A stretch of DNA of 64,000 bases from Eutreptiella sp. 'Long Island Sound 2002' (taxonomy: Eukaryota > Euglenozoa > Euglenophyceae > Eutreptiales > Eutreptiaceae): positions 38,558,974 to 38,622,973 of the forward strand of contig OZ038390.1 of the NCBI GenBank assembly GCA_964036045.1, given 5' to 3'. The translations under genes and the position numbers were made by a program. How positions within the stretch are numbered: the first letter of the stretch is position 1; each line of letters begins with the position of its first letter. Below the pieces are notes generated by a model, which worked only from the letters and a program-made list of their open reading frames with translations, made no database searches and was not told the DNA's origin. Shown in pieces: positions 24,770 to 38,376 of the stretch.

Positions 24770-25735
24770 ATGTCAAATGCACCCGAGTGGGGAGATTGGA
24801 CGGCATCAGCCAGCCAGGAAGAGGCTAGCACGACACTTTGTATTGGCAATTTGCCCGACGAGATCACGCAGCGGGAGTTTCGCTTGATGTTCAAGTTTGC
24901 TTCCGGCGTGGAGCGTTGTATTATCAACACAACGAAGGACGGCCACCAAGTGGGCTATGCCCGGTTCTCCACACTGCAGGAGGCCCAACAAGCGGTGGCT
25001 TACTTGAACGGTTATTCATTGGACGAGGATTTCCCGTACCCGATCAAGTGCTTCATGTCATCCACGCAACTCCTGGATCTTCCGACTGGCCAGAAGCGAC
25101 CTGCGGATGCCGAGTGGGGTCAAGCCCCGGCCAAAGTGGCCAAAGGCAACGGCAAAGGCTTGTGGTTGAAAGGGGGCAAAGGGATGGAGTACGGCAAAGG
25201 TTGGGGCAGCAAAGGTTGGGGCAAAGACGACTGGCAAGGCGCAGGGTGGGAGGGTGGGAAGGGGTGGGAGAGCGGCAGCATGGGGATGACGCATGGCAAA
25301 GGGATGTACGGAGGCAAAGCGATGAGTGCCAAGGGAATGGATGGCAAAGGGGTTGGCGGCGGCCCCGTATCGGAGACTGGCTTAGGAAAGGAGATGCAGA
25401 GCGGTGGGGCTGTGGGCACCGGAAGGGGCGGACCGGCGAAAGTCAAGTTTCTCCACACGACGTCCGTTTACGTGGGGGGCATACCCCATGATTGGAGCGA
25501 GGAGGCGTTGCGTGGCTTGTTCGAACCTTTCGGCGCGATCACTCATTTGCAACTTACACGGAAGAACAATCCCATGGGCAACATCGGGTTCGTCCATTTT
25601 GGTTCCAAAGAAGAAGCCGAATCAGCCATCGTCAGCATGAACGGCTATCCGTTGGATGGCACTAAGCATTTGGTCGTCCGTTTCAACACGAGCCCCGTTG
25701 CATCTGAACACACTACACCGAGTGCCGACAAGTGA
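24770..25735 (+). CDS. RNA-binding protein with two RRM domains and a GKG-rich linker
   Basis: Starting at MSNAPEWGDW the protein is 321 residues. RRM1 spans about residues 20-95, with RNP2 LCIGNL and RNP1-like VGYARF. A linker at about 115-220 is packed with GKG, WGKG and MGK-type motifs, which are disordered and basic. RRM2 lies at about 230-305, with RNP2 VYVGGI and RNP1 NIGFVHF. RRMs bind single-stranded RNA, so a role in splicing, mRNA stability or translation is likely; the exact partner cannot be named. The frame stays open upstream to 24662, but the extra 36 residues look like intergenic translation. A pyrimidine-containing stretch ending GGCCCAG lies immediately before the chosen ATG and would suit cis- or trans-splicing. 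No intron interrupts the coding region. The stop is TGA. Confidence 0.9.
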   Translation: MSNAPEWGDWTASASQEEASTTLCIGNLPDEITQREFRLMFKFASGVERCIINTTKDGHQVGYARFSTLQEAQQAVAYLNGYSLDEDFPYPIKCFMSSTQLLDLPTGQKRPADAEWGQAPAKVAKGNGKGLWLKGGKGMEYGKGWGSKGWGKDDWQGAGWEGGKGWESGSMGMTHGKGMYGGKAMSAKGMDGKGVGGGPVSETGLGKEMQSGGAVGTGRGGPAKVKFLHTTSVYVGGIPHDWSEEALRGLFEPFGAITHLQLTRKNNPMGNIGFVHFGSKEEAESAIVSMNGYPLDGTKHLVVRFNTSPVASEHTTPSADK

Positions 25736-26660
25736 TGCACCTGTGAAGCAAGCAATGAATCTAGTCGCCACCGTCCTCTGTGAGCGAACGGTTCACTGGG
25801 ACACACATGATGAGGGATCTCCAAGCAGAAGTGTATTTCACGATTTGGTGGGTACCGTGCGCACCACTGGGACTACTGCGCAAAGACGCTTCCAGCAACA
25901 GAGGCTGTGAAAGCGCGCAAGCACACGTCTCTACACTGCATCTCTACAACACGCCTAGAGGCGTGTTGGGCTTGGGTGTCACCAACAATACCAGAGAACA
26001 GCCGTGGTCTGTGGGACCACTACTGCATGCCCCACGGGTGATGGTTCCGGGCAATCACCTCCGGACTACACGGATACGGCCGTCCATGTGCAGCGACAAA
26101 CGTTCACGCGATGTCACGCGTGGGCTTGTGCCCCCTCATCGGGGGGAGCACGAGGGCTTATACAGCCAGCCCCCGCGGTTTGGGGTTGATTTCGCGGGTA
26201 GGGTAGGCAAGCTTCTGGTGTGCTTTGGGGCTTCTCGAAAGGGGGCGGGAGCGGATCTTGGACTGAACTCTGGGACATTTGCCAAAAGGAGCGCGGCGGG
26301 TGTGCGCTCCCTCTACCGCTGGCCTCGGATGGTGTGCCTCTGATGTTCGCATTTTTTGGAGGCTTCTGAGGCTGCATCGATCATTTTATCGTTGTCACCA
26401 CAACTGGCAACGAACGCATGCAGCGGCACATCATGCCACCACTCTCGGCCATAAAACTCATGGACCCACTGTTTCTTGGTCTGGAGGCCACACGTTTTTT
26501 TTTTGACCAATTCCGCTTGGCTCAACGGATCCGACGCAGTCATACCACTAGTGTCCGGCAGTAACATCATGTTTCATCAAGAACCAGCGCCATACCATGA
26601 TCCACTCAGTAATACTAGCCCTCTTTTACCTCCGAAACACTTGCGTCCAGCGCATGGCTC
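25736..26660. other. 3' flank of the RRM gene, no gene seen
   Basis: Open frames here lack domains. Contains a short T-run near 26.5 kb. Confidence 0.5.
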
Positions 26661-26662
26661 AG

Positions 26663-26812
26663 CTGGACTCAGCCCCGTCTGATTTTATCTGAGCTGCCGG
26701 ACGCGATCTGGTTGGACTCAGCCCCGTCTGATTTTATCTGAGGTGCCGGACGCGATCTGGTTGGACTCAGCCCCGTCTGATTTTATCTGAGGTGCCGGAC
26801 GCAATCTGATCT
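26663..26812. repeat. 49-bp tandem repeat, 3 copies
   Basis: Three near-identical units, each with GGACTCAGCCCCGTCTGATT followed by TTATCTGAGGTGCCGGACGC. The first and last copies are slightly diverged. Confidence 0.92.
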
Positions 26813-29800
26813 GGTCTTCCAACATGCCTGTCCATTGCAGACCCTGCTATGAGGGCCAAGCCACTTCACTTGGAGGCGCTGACAGGATAGCTCCGCTGTG
26901 TGGAAATGTTCCTCCAAGAAAACGACACTGTCGAGTATTCACTTCAGAACACCCCGCCCCGATGAGTTCAGCGTGAGCGAACACGGTTGACCCAACACAG
27001 CGGTAGTTGAAGGCCCGCCGGCAGTCGATTTATGAGGGTGTTTGCATCTGCTCATTTTGAATGTACATTGCCCAAGCAACTGACCATGAGCAAGATGCCC
27101 GCAGGCGGGCAGAGACACATTGTCGGGTCAGGGGGCGGGGAGACAGGGCAACTTGACCGGTATGCCACTCTTATCACGATATTGACCAAAGGATATACGG
27201 CAAACTGTAAAACCTCGGAAAAAGGCGCCCATGAAGCCGAGAACAGTGGGAGAGAAGGGGGGGAATAAGGGTACAGACATGGGCAGCGTGTTGAGCATGC
27301 AGGCCGCTGCGATAGTTTCAACAGCTCTTATCCCATAAAAGCAGTGATCGGCGCTCCGAGAGGCGCGACACAGGGTGCCCTGATGATGCATATGAACAGT
27401 GTATAACTGCACTCGAGTGTGGCTTTGGGGCTGGAGCAGTGTCTCCCAACCGATTCAGAAGGGGCCTTTATGTATGTTGGTCTTCAAACACATGATTGAG
27501 AGTTCTCTTCATACTTCCGACCATCGGATCATCGAATCAACGAAGTCAGTAAAAAAGAAAAGTGATGGGCGCACCGCTTGGGCCGCCCCGCTTCCATAGG
27601 ATTTTGAGGGGGGCGGGGATGACCTACTCGGACGGCTCCCACCCCCCACCGGTCAGTGAGAGAGGTGGCGGACACGCGGGCGATCATCCGGACGCAGACG
27701 ACTATGGGACGGCCTTACGACGTCTGTTGATAGGTCCCTCTATCAATCGATTCAGAAGTGGACTTAAGGACAGGGCCGGATAACCCGCTCTCTAGTTCTG
27801 CTGCTCACCCTCCCACAAGGAACCGACTACGACGAAACGAGCCGAAGATGGGAAGGACTTGTTGTTCAAAGCTTGACCTGCGCTCCCATACGTAGCAGAG
27901 TTCTGCAATGGGGTATCCAACTGATAGATGGCCTCACGCTAGTGCCCAAGCATCGATGTCATGTGAGGACGCGAGAGGACAAATGGTGATCACTGAATTG
28001 TTGCCAGCTGTGTTTTTCACGGCCGTTTTACCACTCGGGAGGTTGCCTTGGTTTGTGGTCATCATGCTCTTTGCTGTTTCCGTTTCCATTTCCACTTCCA
28101 CTTCCACTTCCACTAGTTTTTGGGAAGATGTATGGACACCTTGTGGAACACACCACATCCTATTACATCTGCACCTGCTGCACGTGCACACTTGATGTGA
28201 AAGGCTCAGCCTTGCCCTGCCCAACCCAACCCAAGTGAGCCCTGTCCTCCACATCGCAAAACGGCCCTGCCCTGCCCAGCCCTTCCAACCCTACTAGGCC
28301 TGCACATGTGTACTCCCCGCTCAAAGATGCAATGAAAATAAATACGAAACGCCAGGGAACCAAGCTCCTTGCGAAACATGCATGCTTATGCAACACTTGT
28401 TGAACCATGCACATTCAGAGGTCGATGGCGGCACAAACAGCCCCCGCTAAGACGCATACTGTCCATCTCCTCATTGTAAAGATCTGATTTTCAATACAGT
28501 GCAGGGTTTTCTTAAAAAGCCATGTTTGGGTGCCATTTCCAAAACGTCGAGGATGGAGGGCCGGGTTTCAAACACCAAGCGGGCAGGATTTCAAAAACAA
28601 GCCAGTGCAGGGTAGCAAGCGTGGGGGGGGGAATATTAATGTTGCAGGGTTTGACAAATAGAGAGTGATGTGTTGTCAAAGAAAAGCGGTGAGGTTTTCG
28701 TTTCTTCAAAATGATTGAAGTGCAGGGGTTTAGATCAAAATTTTATTCTCGGTGTGTTTGTAAGATTTTTAGGTGGCTTTTAGATTTTCTTTTAGGAGCA
28801 TCATGTGTATGATGCGTTCTGTTTGAGCTGGTTGGATTTTTTGATGAATGCAAAGTGGTCAAGCGCGGAGTAGTCGAAACGCACGCATCTCACAACTGAG
28901 GCCACCCGTTCCTACTCGTCACATTGCAATGTTTTGTAACGAGGGTGTTCGTCCTTTCACATACATTAACCGTGCCATTTCCGCATTCACCTCTCTTGGG
29001 GAGGACCGAGCGGCATAGGATGATCACATGCGCGATGGCAATGCCATCTACTGCAATCGACTCCTCGGAGGGCATGAGACGCTACACATCTATGTTCGTG
29101 GGTGTGTGCTTCTCCACACTCGCCATTGTACCTTCAAAATGGTTCCTTGAAACCATCCATCTTGGGGCCCGTAGCTAAGATGTCTTGCCGTGCTGCAACG
29201 ACTGTCACTCAAGCGACACAATGTTGGTCTTCATACTATACATCTCTTCCTCCAAAGGGAGTGCATAGTATCTCAAACAAGGATTATCATGAACTACAAT
29301 GTGGGACCACGTCACCCTCCGTTTTTCATGTAGCCTCTTGAGTATGTTTTCGTTCATATGATAAGCGTGGATTTGGGAAGGAAGTTGACGTTCACATCTG
29401 CCACAACTTGGAATATATTTATGTCCGTGTGTGCGAAAGGAAGCGAATACATGCAAGAGGAACATTTCCGAATGATATGATTTCACTGCTTGTACTTCCT
29501 GACCTTGATTTCAAGATGTTAGATGTTGTGTGAACCACAACCGTAAGTAATGAATCGCAGCGTGGCACTGAACTACCCTCTGGAAGGGGGGGGGATTCGG
29601 AATGTGCGAAGTTTGGAATGGCGAACTTCAGTGCGGGGAATTTTTTGGACACCAATTCTGAAATATCATTGGCAAATTTGGGACACAATTCCCAGATGAG
29701 GTGCAGATTTTGAATGTTTAGAGTTGTACACTGAGCGAACCGCTATTTCCGCGGGGGAGGGGAGGCGGGGGGTCTCGAGGCTATTTTCCGCGGGATCTAC

Positions 29801-30317
29801 GGATCAGGAAACTTCCAGTGGAGGTCGCCTGGAGGATTGACCTTTTCTTGTGACGATGGGAACTGCAAGGAACAACTAGGGTGATGTGGTAGTCACAAAT
29901 GCAAAAATAGCATCAGCGGATTCACTAACAAAGTCCCCGTACTCGAGCATCTCGTCTTGATGCACACATTGCCTCGGTAGGTTTTGCTAGATTTATGGCT
30001 TCGCACATGCTTCCGGTATCCCAAGGGTTGGACGCAAGGTCCAATGATCGAGATGGAGTGATGATCATCGCCGGCGACGACTCCAATGATCCGGAGAAAC
30101 GAACAAATTGGGGTGTGTGCAAAAACAGTTCAACGCGTGTAGCTCTTGCCCCTCCGCCACTTGCGTGGGTTGGTAGTGGCGAATTAGTGCCAGTTTGGGC
30201 GCGTGCAAGTGAATCCAATTCCAAATGACGACGGTAACGTAATTCGCACCCATCATACACCATCGCAGAAGCGCAAGTGGGCTTGTTGGTTACAAACGGT
30301 TCGTTCACACAGGTAGC
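26813..30317. other. long gene-poor stretch, no gene recognised
   Basis: Only short frames. Contains a small TTCCAC array near 28.08-28.11 kb and a G-run near 28.62 kb. Minus-strand frames at 29.9-30.4 kb have no domain. Confidence 0.45.
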
Positions 30318-30833
30318 ATGCAACGGTCCACTGGGGATGTTGTTGACTTGACTTGTGATTCCGATTCCGATGATTCGCCACTTGTCCTCCATGCGGAACC
30401 GGCACCTAAGCGGCAACGGTTGCATGCCTCCGAGCATTCCCCAACCTTACCGGCAACAACAGCGCTGCCGATTGCCCTTCAGCTATCGGATGAAGAGGGG
30501 TCGATTGCGAGTGGTACTTTGTGGGACGTTCATCGTGCCGACGCAAACGTGGACGCACTGCATGTCTCGAATTTCGACGAGGTACATGTCGCGCCCGACA
30601 CTCCCAGATTCCGCAGTGGTAATGCGCCAATCGTCTTGAATGTCGACCGGACGGATGTGGTGGATGTTGATTCTCAAGCGGCAAGTGTCGACCGACGCTC
30701 CCTTTGGGATATTGAGCTCGAAATGGAGGTGCTTCGGGACGTGTGTCCTTTGGCAGGCTTTTGTCGATTGCCCCATGGATTCCTTGTGCGCATCCCTATC
30801 GACACGGCCGACGTCTCACACCTACGATCAAAG
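30318..30833 (+). CDS. PARP6/8-like gene, exon 1
   Basis: 172 codons from ATG, ending at AAG before GTTGTA. Begins with an acidic, Asp/Ser-rich segment containing VVDLTCDSDSDDS, a good SUMO-interacting-motif candidate, then a basic PKRQRL that could be a nuclear signal. Its end, GFLVRIPIDTADV, leads directly into the AWGI block of exon 2. Confidence 0.7.
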
Positions 30834-31806
30834 GTTGTAATGTCCACTTTGATTCCGAAGAAAATTTTCTTGGAAAAGGGCACGTCGGTCACCCCCACCT
30901 CCACCCTCGGGATTCGGGTTGGTTTTTCGGGTCCTGGGGGTGGAAACCGAGGGCTAATGTAATATGTGGCTCTAGCGTGCAATTGCACCCTTTCTTGACT
31001 GCTAACACTTCCTGATGACGGAGGGCAATGTCATGCGAGAACCTCTCAAACACGTGGTGCCCGCACTTCCTCCAACTAGGCCGGATTGGTGAGTTGCTTT
31101 GGGCCACCGAGGGTCCCAAAAAAGCCCTTGCCCCCGGCGGTCATTGAGCATGTCCGATGGGGAAGCTAAGCAACTTGCTGACATTGATGATTCCAATAAC
31201 ATGTGTGGCACGCTTCACTCGACACTGTTCTTGTGTTTTGAGGTTGCGTGTTCCCGGGAGGGGGGTACGTGTACGGTAGGGTAGTTATGGGGGTACGTTA
31301 ACATTTCATCTTTGACCGGCCTCCCAAGGGGAGGGTACTTTAAGTGGTGGTGCGGGGTGCATTAAGTGGGAGGGGTGGGTTTAGTGGAATTTGAAGGTTT
31401 GTGAATGGGTAAATTGTGAGAGATGCCACGAACCTCGCGTAGCACCTTGTTTAAGTCGAGATAGATTCCTCCGCTTCCTCTACATGTGTGCTCGCACGCA
31501 ACATGAAAGTCATCCCATTCATTGGCGTCTCCGTATTCACAGGCTTGGGGGATCCATACGGATCGTCCCGTGGTCGTGGAACTCACTTTCGAGATCATCC
31601 CGAGACGGGCTCCCACCGTTCGCGTGGTGCAGACACAAGCCCTTGATCTCAATTTACCTCAATTGGAGGATGCCGAACAGAATTTGGGGGCTGTACAATT
31701 CTTTGTGCAATCCCGAGTTGTGAAATGGCTTCAAGATCGTTGGGACACGGAGCACTTGGGTGCACCGGACGGGGGCATTTTCGCAAATTGGAACAACAAC
31801 GGTACT

Positions 31807-31880
<74 letters not shown>

Positions 31881-34800
31881 CAGTAGCAGCAGTAGCAGTA
31901 CTAGCAGTGGCAACGATAGTCGTAGTAGCTCCAGCGGCCACGGCTTTGAAAGTGGTGGTTCGTGTGGATTGCTCTGCCGTGGGATTACTGGATCGGAATC
32001 AACAAGCAATGGTACCACACGAAGCGCACACCCCACCAACCATGGCGACGTCGGTACTCGCAACAATTTCAGCCCGGACAATTGCTTCTCTTCTCACTCT
32101 GATGCCCGTGGCGAAGGCCCTCTCTTGGTGCAAATGTATGTTGTTATGCAAGCGTGTGTAGTATTTTCTTGCATTGTAGTGACATGGCTTGGGCGATTTG
32201 AACCGATATGGTGGATGTGACGTTTGGACGGTTGAATGGCGGCTGCGTCATTTGCTTAGCCCTTTCCCGCCAACGCCGCATTTGTCCGACATCTTGGTGT
32301 GAGTGAATGCCGGCTTGCGCCTCAATGTGCGATGTGCCGTGTCAAATCTCGTCGTCTCAACATGCCGCTCTCAACATGGCATCTCCATTGGCGTTTCTCA
32401 CGCGGTGCGGTGTGCTTGGAGAATTCGGTCGCGCAAGGCGGGCCAAATTCTCTTTGCGAATGGTGTTTGGCCCAGCAGTCGGCACCATGGCGTAATTAAA
32501 GGACATTTATGCCCACATTTTCACTGGATCCAACTGCCCCGAGCCGTCTCGAGCACGGGACACTTTGGCGCCCGTTTTTGGTTGGGGTCGTTGCTCTTGC
32601 AAGGACGGAAGTAGTGCCAAGCACAGCCTCCGCAGCCGGATTGATGTCTTTTCGCCCTCTGGCTTCTGGCAGCCGGGCGCGTTCTAGTCCCTGACCCCGC
32701 TTGTGCGATACACTTGTCACCCTTCCTCAACACTGCCCTCGGAGGGGGCATTTGTAGGCATGTCTGCTGTACTGGGTGCAGGTTCAACTACATCACGTTC
32801 CGGTTCTACACCTGCACCAGCCATTGCCTCGTCTGCGATAAGGATTTGGAGATGACAACATCGTCGCTAACCATCTGCAATGCGCCAAGTTGCGTCAGCT
32901 TTTATCAAAGCACGAGGTGTGGCAGGCCGAAAGCAAAAGCGCTCTACCGGCAACCTCCTCGGGTTGACAGTGCTCTTTTGCATTCACGCATACCCTTGTT
33001 CACCTGCCTGCATGCGACGCTGGCACGTCCTGCGTTTGTCACCCATGCTCCTTCTTGGTTGGGTTTTGGTGCGTGTGCAGACAGTTATGGTGCTTGCGCC
33101 TGCGTGCTTGCGACCTTCGGAAAATGCCGACATTTACGTGATGATATCTTGGGGGCTGACCCTATCGACCTGACAGCAACACGGTCGTCAATGGGCAGGG
33201 CGGCTTGGGCCCATCCCATTGACGCGCAGCAAAGCATGTTCTCATTGCTGAAGCACCACAGCGGTTGTGGTCACTGCTACTTCGTTGGGCGAACCGTTGA
33301 GCCACAATGTCCGAGTGGATTTCAGTTGGGGGCGCATAAGGACTGTCCGGCGCGTAAGCGATCGGCGTAAGCGACCGGCCTACGCGGAGAGCTTCGCAGG
33401 CGGCAGTAAGCGCCGATGGCTAGGACAGAAAGCAACCTGACCCGCCACCCGAAGGTGGCAGCCCAAGGGGCAGGGCCGTACGATGGGGGAAGCGCCTGTA
33501 AAAGTAGGAGGGGCTGCAAGCCGCAGAGGATGCCACGGTTGTTGGTGGCGTTACGTCGGTGTCGGTGTTTGCCCGTCTCGCGGCTGGCGTGCGCGCTTGG
33601 CTGCCCCTGTAACAGTACAAGTACAGCCCTTCCCCTGCCTGGCAACATGTGCTGCTACGTTGCCCAGCCCTTCGTACACCCGCCGTCCCACTTTCGCCCT
33701 CCCACCCCCTGTGCAGTCCCGCGGCCCGCCCCGCTTTTGCGTCCATTTTTCCTCGCCATCACCACATTCTTCCCGCTGGCAGCTGCGGCAGTGTCGTTAC
33801 CACGGAGATCCGCAACAATCCGGTGGTGGTGGACCTCATGCTGAACATGCTCATGGCCGCTTGCATGAGCCGCAGCCCTAAGAAGTTCGGGGTCGCCTCT
33901 GCAGACCTTGATGCTCCTACGCTCCGGCCCCTGCAGCCTTCCGCTCACGTCGCGTTCAACCCCTTCACCCGTTTTCCCATGCCCGCAGCGCCGGTGTCGT
34001 CTGCCGGGCCTGTGCCTGTGCCGCCGCCTGCGATCGTGGGCCGGGGCCGTAGCGCTGCAGCCCAGGCGCGGTTGGGCAGAGGCAAAGGGGTGGTCTCCAA
34101 CGGGCCCGTTGGGTGGTCGTCTGCACTGCCGCTCGGGAGGCCTACCATGTCCTACCTTCAGCCCGTTGGCCTACACCCGGGGCACGCTGGTCCCACCGAC
34201 TTTGAGCCCTTCCCTTACAATTTGGGGTTCGACACCGACCGGAGGCAGGTGCTCTACACTGCCCACAATGCACGATGTCAATGGTTCGTGTTTGGTTGCA
34301 GAAAAGCGCCTCGCCGGTCGTGTTCCCGGGCCAACCGCCGTCGGTTGCGCTCCGACCACCAACTCATCCGCCGGCTGCTGTTTGGATGTGTACATGTCCT
34401 TAAGAGTCAGGGAGCGTTGCGATTTGCAGGGCCAGGCCCGGGAAGTCTTAGCGGTGGACTCAACAGTGGCCCTGTTTCAAATCATGGGTGATCAGTGCAA
34501 GTTGGGCTGTGCAGCAGCTCGCTTGCATTCCGCCGGCGCTCGGATAATCAAAAGCGCCTGGATGCTAATGGGTGGGGGTTTGAGCCCAGTGGGGGCTAGT
34601 GAGCACAAATTGACGGTAGTTGGGGGTAGTTCATGGCAGTGGATGGTTACTGCCAACACGTTTTTTTTTAATTTTGGCGCATAACACCCCCTGTTCCAAG
34701 TGCTCTGGAGGATTCAGGGTTTTCGTTCAGACGTCTGAACGGGTAATCTTGTGACCCCTCTCTTGAATCTCTTTCCCCGGATTGCCTTCAAGAACCTTGA

Positions 34801-37800
34801 AGCACCGCCAACCGTCGCAGCCAGTCGTGCCCTGCATGGTCACCTCATCGTCCCTCATCCCTCTCAGAATGTGGCGAAATTGATGGAAACAGTGGACAAG
34901 ATCCCCACACTATCGCAGTTAACGTGTTACAGCGATGATTCCACGCTTAAGAAAGCATTGGGTGTGCTTCGTTGAGGGTGTCGAGATCGACCAGGGGAGT
35001 ATGGAGGAAAGAGAGTGGATCCAGAGCAGCTGGTGGCTAATTGGCGAGTGTCGTCCTTCTTGAGATATGCGCGTATCGGGCCCCTGAGCTTGATTTATCG
35101 GTTCCGTGCAGCCTGCGATATTATAGCTGAACTGTGGCACGGCATCACCAATTTGCGTTTATTGCAGGGGATCCCATGTAATGCTGGGCTAAAGTAGAAA
35201 GAAGTGTGAGCATGGGAGGGAGGTTGCCATGAAGGCTGAGTGTGTATGCCAGTTGGTTCTTGCGGGTGTGCGCACCGGTTGACGTTTTCAAATTTGTTTG
35301 CATGGCTGTCCCCAACAGCCAGGGGACATTCTTTTTTTTTTTACTACCTGAGAGTGGGAAGGTTGTTCTTCTGCCCACAAGTACTGCTTCTGCCCCTTCC
35401 ACGGCGCCGGCATGCCCTTCACCAAGTCTTTTCCAAGACTTTGGAGTTTGGAGGGTCCTCACCACCACTGGTGTGGAAAATCTAACATGCAGCCAGCGCT
35501 TCCGGGTTTCCAAGTGTTACTCATAAATGGTGCGCAGCATGGTCATCTAGGTGGTTATGTGATGTCCATGTGCATTCCACCAAGGCCCTTTTGTGTGCCC
35601 TAGATGGTGCTGTGCTTCTGGTGTTTGCTGCACCGAGGCCCTTCGGTGGGGGCCAGGTAGTCTTGTGCTTCCAGCCAGGGCCGCTTTCTCGAGGGCCTCG
35701 GTGCAGTGATATGTGCCGACGGGCCGCTTTCTACAGAACCAAGGCGTTTGCACCGGTGGCGGGAAGAGGGTGTTTGCAACAACACAGCCATTCGGTCCAG
35801 CCATGCGGGTAATGTTTTTTTGGGGTGGAATGGATGCAGTCGGTGCCACATGCTTTCGCCCTGGAGCATGTCATGCTGATGATTTGAGGAATACATCTTG
35901 GGCAACCCTTGTCCTGGTAATTGGGTGACGGCAAGACCGTTTTTAGTTTTTGTTCGAACAAAAAGTTCGCATGTAGACCCTTGGCTACGCTTCCATAGCC
36001 CACAAAGAGACGAGCCAGTGGGACGATGCTGCCTCGCAGGATGCTTGGTCCCCTTAGCCTACCTCGGTACAGCAAAAACTGGCCTAGTGTGATGTTCGAC
36101 ATGCTCTCTGCTTGACGTACAGTCAGGCTTCGTTTTGTCAATGACCGTTTGTCACGCAAATTGTGTGTGTGGTTGGTCGGCCGCATCCAACACCGGTCAA
36201 TGACACCTCACACGAGCTCTTCGCTGCCATTCCAATTCGGGGTTCCCACGTTCCAGATTGTATGGGTCTAGGGTTCAGTGCAGGATAATTCAGACGTTCT
36301 ACAGTCACATTGAAGCAATGATCATCTGCGGAGCCGACTGTGGCAGCAGCAATGTCAGACCGCTGCATCTGCAAGCAGCCCCCTAACGTTTTTTCCACTT
36401 GACTGCATGCTGTTTTCACTGTGGATGTGTGCGCGCACGCATCATTGCCCAACAGCCCGTGCTGCGCCTCTCAACCTGATGAGATGAAAGCCCTCAGTCA
36501 ACTGCTTTCTTGCGCAGCTCGCTCTTTGCACCTGGAGGTGTGATTTTTTTTTCCGGGGCTAACGGTCAGGAGCATAATTTTTCTTTGTGCAACCGCCAAC
36601 CCACTCATTGCACCCAGTCCCCAGCTCTTTCCACTTGCTGTCCTTTATGCTTACAGATGACATTGACCGCCTCGCCTTCCCGCTGCTGAAATGGCTGCTG
36701 TGCAGCAATCGGTCGCATTTATCACTCATCCCCGAGCGGGACCGCGTCCAGGAAATGCACACCCCTTATCAATTCCAAGTTCTAACGTGCAATCCTGAGC
36801 ACGAGCGGAAGTTCCAGGTCTTATGGAGGGTGTGAGGCAGGTGCTGAGTAAGGGGGCAGGGTCGATTACTGTGGCGATGACTTCCTTGGTTGACTGTTTT
36901 AGGTATTTAGGTATTCATGAGGCTTGTGGTGAAGTCATATGGACCGAACCGGCCACACATACGGCCCTTTGCGAAATCCAACTTTTGAGTCCCAGAACCA
37001 AGGTTCCAGGACTCCCCACAGGTGGGAGATCGCTCCTATTGTTCACAGCAATCCAGCAACAGGCAGACTAAGTTTTGTGAGATTTTTTTTTTTGCCATGA
37101 CAAAGTATCTAGGCCAAGGTCAAGACAATCTTAAGTCGGTACCCCTGCACTGCACATGCGCGGCACATTGCTACTGAGACCAATTGTCCAAGAATAGCTA
37201 ATGCTTGACCCCTTTCCAATTGACAACACTACAAAAGGCTCCGTGCAGTCCAACTGTGTCTTGTTGTTCCATTGGTGTTTGCAGGCTGCCTACTTTTGCG
37301 CAAATATGATGATGGATGAGATACCCAAGGAAATATTGCTGCTCTTTGCCGATTTGTCAGGGGCTATGCAACGCAATCATGTTTGGTCGCGCCTGTGGGA
37401 TATTTTATACCGGAGGGAGGGAAATTATACAAGCTAGAATTTCTGCGATTCAAATTCTGTACGAAAATTTTGTACGCAATTTGTTCAGTGGTTTTAAGGA
37501 TTTGTGCAGGTATACGTTTGGCATTGCCTTTGCGACCGGACGACCATGCCAGATGATTTGGTTAATGATACTTGGCTTCCCATGGGGGTCGCAGAAGTGC
37601 TGAAAAACATACTGATGTCTGCATGCTCCCTGTGCTGTCCGCACATCGCCGCTTTTCGTCGGATCATTATGTTGAGCATTGTGTTTTGTATTGTTGCGGA
37701 CGTCCTCCTTCAGCTGTGCCTTCTTTTGTGAAACAGCTTCGTTTTTGGTGAATCCTCATGCAACGATTTCTTGTCCCACGCTCATCACTGTCAAGTGATG

Positions 37801-38334
37801 CTGTACAAACTCTTTTGAAGGCTGCTCGTGCCTCTGTTGTTGCGTGTGCTGCCGCACAAAAGAAGGCACAGAACAGGTCGGACGTGTGTTCCCCAAAACC
37901 GAAAAAGTACTGGCTGGCCTGGGGAACGGCAGAAAAGCGGCAGTGGATATCTATGTAGTCAAAAAGATGAAGGGGGTCCAACAGTCCACCAGGAAATGAC
38001 AACCATCCAGCGTCCACCAGGAAATAATGGCAACCATGGAGAACCAGAGTCACGAGGAAATAACAGTAAGCGCCCACTGTTTCTCATGAGCCATTATTTT
38101 GAACCATGCATAATTTGTTCGCTCATTTTTAAGAAATGGCCCAGATTTTGTCGCGCCAGAATTTGTAGATTCATATTTTCCCCCGCACGGAATATTCCCC
38201 CCTCCGGTAGTGGGGGCGCCTCCGTTTTACCCCCCCCCCCCCGTAGGTTCTAGGTGGTTGGACTGGCATATCATAGTCATGCTACGCAACACTCTTGACT
38301 TGCCTAGTCATGGTGCACAACACTATTAGCCCTC

Positions 38335-38376
<42 letters not shown>

